Assembly (NCBI RefSeq): GCF_000499385.1
Contig: NW_013651934.1
Location: forward strand, 1-10,914
Direction of reading: 5' to 3'
Source of the DNA: Eimeria necatrix
Taxonomy: Eukaryota > Apicomplexa > Conoidasida > Eucoccidiorida > Eimeriidae
Length of the DNA: 10,914 nt
In this document: positions 6,885-10,914 of the stretch, one piece after another
Position numbering within the stretch: position 1 is the first letter of the stretch
Layout: each line of letters opens with the position of its first letter
Position numbers and translations under genes: made by a program
The notes under the pieces: generated by a model
Databases searched by the model: none
Told to the model about the DNA's origin: nothing
Seen by the model: the letters and a program-made list of their open reading frames with translations, nothing else

Positions 6885-8017
6885 CCTGTGATGAGGCCGA
6901 CGACGAAGCCGGAGCAGGCGGCAGTCAAGTCGAAGGCGGGGGCCGGGGGGTCTCCGGGCTGCTGCAGCTGCGCAGCCAGCCAGGGGCCGTCGCCGAAGAG
7001 GTCGTCGGGAGAAGAAGAGGCGTGAAGCAAAATGTCCAAGTTGTTGGCTTTGAGGCCGCTGGCTGCGAGGGCTTTCTTTGCTGCTGCCACGGACAAGTCC
7101 CGCAGCGCCTCGCCGTGCCGCAGCACGCGCCGCGCAGCTATGCCCGTCCGCGTCCGGATCCACTGCGCCGATCCGCAGAAACCACACGCAAACTCGCGTT
7201 CATTTCCGGAAATTCGAATTCCAAATGCAAAATTAAAGTCAGTTGAGTGCAAAAATCCCGGAGATCGCGCGCGGGCTCCGCGAAATCCGCAGCTTTCCGA
7301 AAATTCAAGTTTCCGCAAGCGCGGGGGCCGGCGCGGCCGAAAGCGCCGCCATCGCGCACAGAAAGGCCACAAATGCAAAACTTTTATTGCTCTACACATT
7401 GCAAAACGCGTTCGAAATTAAGTGACGCAAAAATGCGCAAAAAACGCGAAATTCAGACTTTTCGTGCAAGGCGCGAGGTGTACGTACACCGCAAACAACG
7501 CGCGCGCAGCGCGCGGCGACCGGATCTGCGCCCTGCGGCCCGCAAAAGACAAAAGAATTCACTGCAGTTCATTTTTTAGACTCACTTCGTCATTTGTGTC
7601 CACAATTTTCGCGAGATCGTCGTTCGTGATGCGCGTTTCCGGCACCGCTGCCCCCACCCCCAGAATCCTGCAGCCAGTGCCCACGCAGGAAGCCGCCTGG
7701 CCCCTGGGGGCCGCCGCGAGGGCCCGCGCGCCTCGGGGGGCCCTCAGCTGCTGGCGGACAAGGGGGGGGGGCCCCCCCGCGGAGAGGAAGGCCGCAGCAG
7801 CGCGGGGGCGCGAGAGGGGCCCCCGGGGCCCCCCGGGGGCCCCCGGGGGCCCCCGGGGGGCCCCCAGCGCAGCGCACGGGGGCCCCGCAGCCGCCAGAGC
7901 CGGGGCGGGGGCCCCCGGGGCCCTCACGAACTCAGAGAGGGCCCCCGAGAGGGGGCCCCCCAGGAAGAGAAAGAAGAAGAAAAGAAGTGGCGAGGCCTTT
8001 TGGCCGAGCCCCGCCAT
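5024..8017 (-). CDS. fabH: 3-oxoacyl-ACP synthase III (KAS III), apicoplast FASII, 6 exons
   Basis: KAS III condenses acetyl-CoA with malonyl-ACP to start type II fatty-acid synthesis, in the apicoplast of Apicomplexa. Exons on the - strand are 8017-7586, 7162-6886, 6545-6220, 5945-5727, 5420-5352 and 5119-5024, all with GT-AG introns and matching phases (1419 nt, 472 aa). Met1 begins a signal peptide ([11 protein letters not shown]) and a Pro/Gly/Ala/Arg-rich leader of about 110 residues, as expected for apicoplast import. The enzyme then reads [48 protein letters not shown] (Cys227), [45 protein letters not shown] (His398), [10 protein letters not shown] (Asn428) and [10 protein letters not shown]. 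Exon 3 carries a poly-Ala/Gln insert at about 285-305. A 180-nt in-frame block in exon 1 may be a further intron, giving 412 aa. The exon 3/4 junction (donor GGT|GTACGT) is the least certain. Confidence 0.92.
5211..5224. repeat. TGTACGTACA palindrome, degenerate copy B
   Basis: GGTGTCTGTACACC differs from the consensus at two central positions and keeps both outer arms. It lies inside fabH intron 5. Confidence 0.6.
5289..5337 (+). repeat. Interstitial telomere-type array, (AAACCCT)7
   Basis: Seven perfect AAACCCT units lie just inside the 5' end of fabH intron 5. The fabH transcript would carry the G-rich complement, (AGGGUUU)7. Confidence 0.95.
5421..5726 (-). other. fabH intron 4, almost entirely CTG repeat
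   Basis: The donor follows ...NIPKHK as AAG|GTCCCC and the acceptor is (CTG)8 then CAG before [15 protein letters not shown]. Splicing restores the family spacing, and unspliced reading hits a stop at 5475-5477, so this is an intron. The sequence is CAG on the + strand with CAGCGA/CAGCAA interruptions, which gives spurious poly-Gln, poly-Ala and poly-Leu frames. Confidence 0.85.
5946..6219 (-). other. fabH intron 3 with two palindrome copies
   Basis: The proposed donor GTACGT lies inside palindrome copy D, and the acceptor is (CTG)15 then CAG at 5946-5948. It also contains copy C and another CAG tract at about 6064-6097. Only a phase-0 donor is compatible with the available acceptor AGs, which is why GGT|GTACGT is preferred over CAG|GTGTAC. 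An extra small exon cannot be excluded. Confidence 0.65.
6032..6047. repeat. TGTACGTACA palindrome, copy C
   Basis: A perfect 16-bp palindrome, GGGTGTACGTACACCC, inside fabH intron 3, with GCGCGGCGAGA on its left flank. Confidence 0.8.
6209..6222. repeat. TGTACGTACA palindrome, copy D, at the fabH exon 3 donor
   Basis: A perfect GGTGTACGTACACC. On the - strand the first three bases would be the last codon of exon 3 and the next six, GTACGT, the 5' splice site of intron 3. Confidence 0.75.
6546..6885 (-). other. fabH intron 2 with CAG and CAC repeats
   Basis: The donor is ACAG|GTCTG after VVGLIT and the acceptor is GCGCAG before CAAACATG, with the split codon restoring Ala. On the + strand it contains (CAG)15 at 6553-6597, further CAG tracts at about 6680-6746 and 6822-6883, and an unusual ACCACC/CATCACC stretch at about 6750-6820. 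None of it looks coding. Confidence 0.85.
7163..7585 (-). other. fabH intron 1
   Basis: The donor is GAA|GTGAGT and the acceptor GGCGCAG|TGG, joining DTNDE to WIRTRTG in phase. It is the only fabH intron of normal mixed composition, without long repeats. It holds one perfect palindrome copy (E). Confidence 0.9.
7477..7490. repeat. TGTACGTACA palindrome, copy E
   Basis: A perfect GGTGTACGTACACC in fabH intron 1, with left flank GGCGCGA closely matching that of copy A. Confidence 0.8.
7735..7930 (-). repeat. GGGGCCC-type low-complexity block in fabH exon 1
   Basis: Alternating runs of G and C (GGGGGCCCCC units) encode the Pro/Gly/Ala/Arg leader region if translated. A good donor (TTC|GTGAGG at 7927) and an acceptor (CAGCAG|CTG at 7748) would remove exactly 180 nt in frame. 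The same sequence type fills the first intron of the phosphoglucomutase gene. Confidence 0.6.
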
Positions 8018-8608
8018 CGCCAGGGACCTGTACAGACAGCCGGCTGGGGGCCACTGGCATCAGGGAAGGGCGGAGGGAATTTTAAAAGCAGCAAAAATAA
8101 AAAAAGAAATTCGAAGAAGACAAAGACATTGCTGCAGCGGGGGCCCACGGAGTGTCTGGGGCCCGCAGCAGCAGCAGCAGCAGCAGCAGCAGAGTTGGCC
8201 GCGAGACTGGGGCTTTAAACGCGCGTAAAACGCCATCAATTGATTTGCTGCTGCTGCTGCTGCTGCTGCTGCGCTGCTGCTGCTGCTGCTCGCCGCCGCG
8301 AGCCGCAGCCACGCAGCCGGGGCTGTGAGACTGCGTGGATAGCAGCGCGCTGCAGCAGCAGCAGCAAATGCGGCAGCAGCAGCAGCAGCAAATTGTTTTT
8401 GAGTTAATTTTATTATTTATTTTCATTTATTTCATTTTTAAACTCCAAAGACTTCCAAAAAAGACACTTCGCCCCATCGCAAAATCCCACTGAGACAAAC
8501 TCGCCCGCCAGTCGCCACGCCGAGGCCGCGCATGCAAGGAGGCTTTTCGAAGTTAATTTTTATTTTTTAAATCCAAAACTTTGAATCAATTCCACTTTTA
8601 AATTGTTT

Positions 8609-8661
<53 letters not shown>

Positions 8662-8686
8662 CTGCTGCTGTGCGCCGCCTCGTTGA

Positions 8687-8700
8687 GGTGTACGTACAGC
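8687..8700. repeat. TGTACGTACA palindrome, copy F (one mismatch)
   Basis: GGTGTACGTACAGC has one change in the right arm. It lies about 670 bp upstream of the fabH start, next to CTG-rich sequence. Confidence 0.7.
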
Positions 8701-8920
8701 TGCTGCGGTGTCTGCGGCGCGCTTCCCGTGCAGCTCTTTGCAGGTCTTTTCTTTCCTCGCAGTTCTTTTTAAATAAAAATAATTGAAAATATTTATTTTT
8801 AAATTATTAAAACTTTTATTTTTTCGAGCCCAACAAGTATTAAAAACTCGAAGTGGGGGCCCCCCAGCTTCTTTTGAGGGGCCCCTCGTAGCCCAGGAAG
8901 CAGCAGCAGACCAGCGCCCT

Positions 8921-8976
8921 TGCTGCAGCAGCAGCAGCAGCAGCAAGTGCGCAGCAGCAGCAGCAGAAGCAAGTGC

Positions 8977-9045
<69 letters not shown>

Positions 9046-9046
9046 C

Positions 9047-9120
<74 letters not shown>

Positions 9121-9140
9121 TGCTGCTGCTGCTGCTGCTG
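8921..9140 (+). repeat. Long CAG array, (CAG)22 ... (CAG)23(CTG)7
   Basis: Uninterrupted (CAG)22 at 8978-9043 and (CAG)23 at 9051-9119 are separated by CACAGAG. The second array passes without a spacer into (CTG)7 at 9120-9140, forming an inverted repeat. Flanking shorter CAG units begin near 8924. The matching poly-Gln, poly-Ala, poly-Ser, poly-Leu and poly-Cys frames are artefacts. Confidence 0.95.
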
Positions 9141-9236
9141 CTTCGCGCTGCTGGGGTGCCGGCGGCTCTGCCTCTTCAAAACTGCACTTGGGGCCCCTAA
9201 AAGCTCTTATACAGCACAAAAAGATAAACAGAAATA

Positions 9237-9450
9237 ATAAATATAAATATAGATATAAATATAAATATAAATATAAATATAGATATAAATATAAATATAA
9301 ATAAAAATATAAATATAAATATAAATATAAATATAAATACAAGTATAAATATAAGTATAAATATAAATATAAGTATAAATATAGATATAAATACAAATAT
9401 AAATATAAGTATAAACATGAATATAAATATAAATATAAATATAAATATTA
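9237..9450 (+). repeat. TATAAA-type hexanucleotide array
   Basis: About 210 bp of six-base units (AAATAT with ATAGAT, ACAAGT and AAGTAT variants) follow the CAG array and are followed by a short (TA)n at about 9463-9479. The Tyr/Leu-rich minus-strand frame is an artefact. Confidence 0.9.
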
Positions 9451-10030
9451 AAAAAATATACATATATATATATATATATGTTATGAGAATGTAGGCGAAT
9501 ATAAATGCAAAGATTTCAGCAAAATGGAACTCTAAAATACTTTTTTGCTGCAAAAACTTCGCAGCAAAACTATTTAAAGAAGAAGAGGCAGGGGAGCCGA
9601 TCCCAGGCCTCTTTGGCTGTGCCTAAGGGCCCCGGGAGTGCAGCAAAGTGCAGCAAATTGCTTGCTGCAGCAAATTGCTGCAGCAGTTTGCTGCAGCAGT
9701 TTGCTGCAGCAAATTGCTGCTGTTTCCCGGGCGCTTTGCTGCTGTTTGCCGGGCTATTTGTAAGGCCAGAGGGCAGCAAGGGGAAGCGCTAGAAAGCGGC
9801 GAAGCTGCGGAGTTAAGGCCTCGGAGAAAATTCTGAAATTCGCATTTTGCTGCAAGACATGCAGCTGTGCCTTTGTGTCTCGGGTGTAAAGACAGCCCTT
9901 GCGGGAGACAAAAAGGGAAATAATATTCTAAAATGAATTACTTAGAAGCTAAGCTGTCTCTGGCAGAAAATAAAAACTGTTTTAACGGCCGGCGGGAGAG
10001 GCGAGACGTCGTGCAGCCCAGTGAAGTTGG

Positions 10031-10044
10031 GGTGTATCGCCACC
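10031..10044. repeat. Palindrome-related site, degenerate copy G
   Basis: GGTGTATCGCCACC keeps the outer arms (GGTGTA and CACC) but has four central changes. It is 173 bp from perfect copy H. It may be a decayed copy or a chance match. Confidence 0.35.
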
Positions 10045-10203
10045 TCAAAGTGTAACGGGGGTAAAAAGCGGAAAAAAATAATCCTATTTGCTTCATATTT
10101 GTTTTTTAGGAAAACTTGTAGTGAAGTACTTTAGAGTTGTACTTTATAGTTCAAATCTTTCCGAGTTTCGCAGAAGTTCTCCCCGTCTGGCGGCGCTGTG
10201 CAC

Positions 10204-10217
10204 GGTGTACGTACACC
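10204..10217. repeat. TGTACGTACA palindrome, copy H
   Basis: A perfect GGTGTACGTACACC about 290 bp upstream of the PGM2-type start codon, so it sits in the probable promoter or 5' UTR. Confidence 0.8.
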
Positions 10218-10449
10218 TGAACAGGTCGAGAAATACGGACTAGAGCGTCCAGAAGAGAATTTTAAAGTTCATTTATATTTAAAAAGCGAAATATATTTAA
10301 TTTTAATTTTGTGGGAGCTTCGCAGCCTCAGTGGCGCGTGGGCCAGAGCAGTCGATGCAGCGGAGCAGCCAGGGTGTGCAAGTCCGCGGCTTCCGGCGCG
10401 ATCTTCAGTGGAAAGCTGCACTTTTTCGGGATTTTTCGGATTCTTTTGG

Positions 10450-10493
10450 ATTATTTTGCATTTATTTTGCATTTATTTTGCATTTATTTTGCA
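10450..10493 (+). promoter_or_regulatory. Four 11-bp TTTATTTTGCA repeats before the PGM2-type start
   Basis: Exact TTTATTTTGCA units start at 10461, 10472 and 10483, preceded by one near-copy at 10450. The array ends 14 bp before the ATG. It is either 5' UTR or core promoter; its function is not known from sequence. Confidence 0.55.
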
Positions 10494-10507
10494 AACTGCT
10501 TTCAAAA

Positions 10508-10684
10508 ATGGACGCAGAAAGCTGTTTGAGCCGGCTTTCCGACAGCCACTTGAAGGCGCAGGCCCGCGCCTGGCTGGCAGCAGACCGAAACCCCCAAACC
10601 CTCGCCCAGGCCCGCCAGCTTCTCCAAGAGGCCCCTGAAGAAGAACTCAAGGAAATCTTCTGCAAACATTTGGTCTTCGGAACT
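10508..10684 (+). CDS. PGM2-type phosphoglucomutase/phosphomannomutase, exon 1 (partial)
   Basis: Exon 1 encodes 59 residues starting MDAESCLSRLSDSHLKAQAR, then AWLAADRNPQTLAQARQLLQ, and ends EELKEIFCKHLVFGT immediately before the donor GTGAGT. This is the N-terminal helical region of the PGM2 branch of the alpha-D-phosphohexomutases (W..WDKN.........EL...F...L.FGTAGLR). These enzymes move phosphate between C1 and C6 of glucose, mannose or pentose sugars. The intron falls exactly between FGT and the expected AGLR. The active-site serine and sugar-binding motifs lie beyond the window. The ATG has a strong context (AAAATGG). The frame is open upstream to 10331, but that part reads through the TTTATTTTGCA repeats and is unlikely to be translated. 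Confidence 0.75.
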
Positions 10685-10914
10685 GTGAGTTTTGGCCCTT
10701 GGGGGCCCCTTGGGGGCCCCCTGGGGGCCCCCAGGGGGCCCCCAGGGGCCCGCAAGGGCAAGGGGGCCCCTTGGGGGCCCCTGGGGGCTCCTGGGGGCCC
10801 CTGGGGGCCCCTGGGGGCCCCCAGGACCCGGGGGGCCCCCAGAAGTGTGCAGAAGGCAAATTTGTAAATCTTTTGAAGAAAGAAAAAGCGCAGCTGCTGC
10901 TCTCCGCTGCAGCA
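10685..10914 (+). other. First intron of PGM2-type gene (partial), GGGGCCC repeats
   Basis: From GTGAGT at 10685 the sequence is mostly GGGGGCCCCT/GGGGGCCCCC units to about 10845, then mixed sequence with CTG near the right edge. No acceptor followed by AGLR-like coding is seen, so the intron probably continues past the window. Confidence 0.65.

Larger units (their letters stand above)
8018..10507. other. Divergent intergenic region between fabH and PGM2-type gene
   Basis: About 2.5 kb separates the two start codons, which face away from each other, so both promoters should lie here. I see no convincing gene. It contains CAG/CTG arrays at about 8166-8192, 8247-8290, 8352-8392, 8609-8670 and 8921-9140, a TATAAA-type array at 9237-9450, a nested GCTGCAGC repeat at about 9640-9725, a GCATGCA motif at 8530-8536 and three copies of the palindrome. 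Parts at 8400-8600 and 9800-10330 have ordinary mixed composition. An unrecognised upstream noncoding exon of either gene is possible. Confidence 0.6.

Noticed and set aside
7422..8228. 268-codon plus-strand frame rich in Gly, Arg and Pro
   Set aside because: It is antisense to fabH exon 1 and its open length comes from GGGGCCC composition.
8560..9396. 278-codon minus-strand frame of Tyr-Leu, poly-Ala, poly-Cys and poly-Gln
   Set aside because: It is entirely explained by the TATAAA and CAG arrays; all other frames there are equally repetitive.

Overview
The window reads as nuclear DNA of a coccidian apicomplexan, most likely Eimeria (E. tenella or a close relative). The evidence is dense CAG/CTG trinucleotide arrays on both strands, interstitial AAACCCT telomere-type repeats, intron-rich genes with GT-AG junctions, GGGGCCC-type low-complexity introns, and a plastid-type fatty-acid synthesis gene with an apicoplast-style leader. 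CAG and AAACCCT repeats are known hallmarks of the E. tenella genome; the species call is inference.

Layout, left to right. (1) 1-249, + strand: the C-terminal 82 residues of a bacterial-type alanine dehydrogenase, entering from the left edge. (2) 250-1821: noncoding, with a (CTG)13 tract, a 31-bp tandem duplication and a CAG tract. (3) 1822-3434, + strand: a four-exon gene for a 182-residue, four-helix membrane protein that resembles the AGTRAP (angiotensin receptor-associated protein) family; the third intron is a CTG-based minisatellite. (4) 3435-5023: noncoding, with CAG arrays, about 600 bp of TA-rich microsatellite and an AAACCCT array. (5) 8017 down to 5024, - strand: a complete six-exon fabH gene (3-oxoacyl-ACP synthase III). 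Joining the exons by reading phase gives 472 residues with the full Cys-His-Asn catalytic set. (6) 8018-10507: about 2.5 kb divergent intergenic region with very long CAG and TATAAA arrays and no recognisable gene. (7) 10508-10684, + strand: first exon of a PGM2-type phosphoglucomutase/phosphomannomutase, whose first intron runs out of the window.

The genes are metabolic or membrane housekeeping genes (alanine/pyruvate interconversion, apicoplast FASII initiation, hexose-phosphate metabolism) and are not an operon. No mobile-element gene, tRNA, rRNA or CRISPR was seen. The most unusual signals are outside the proteins. First, a perfect palindrome, GGTGTACGTACACC, occurs five times exactly plus three degenerate copies, never inside confidently coding sequence, and one copy supplies a fabH 5' splice site. 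Second, repeat orientation follows the gene: five of eight complete introns, on both strands, end in (CTG)n followed directly or nearly so by the AG acceptor as read on the coding strand. Third, two intron-like low-complexity blocks inside fabH exons could be either translated or spliced without changing frame.
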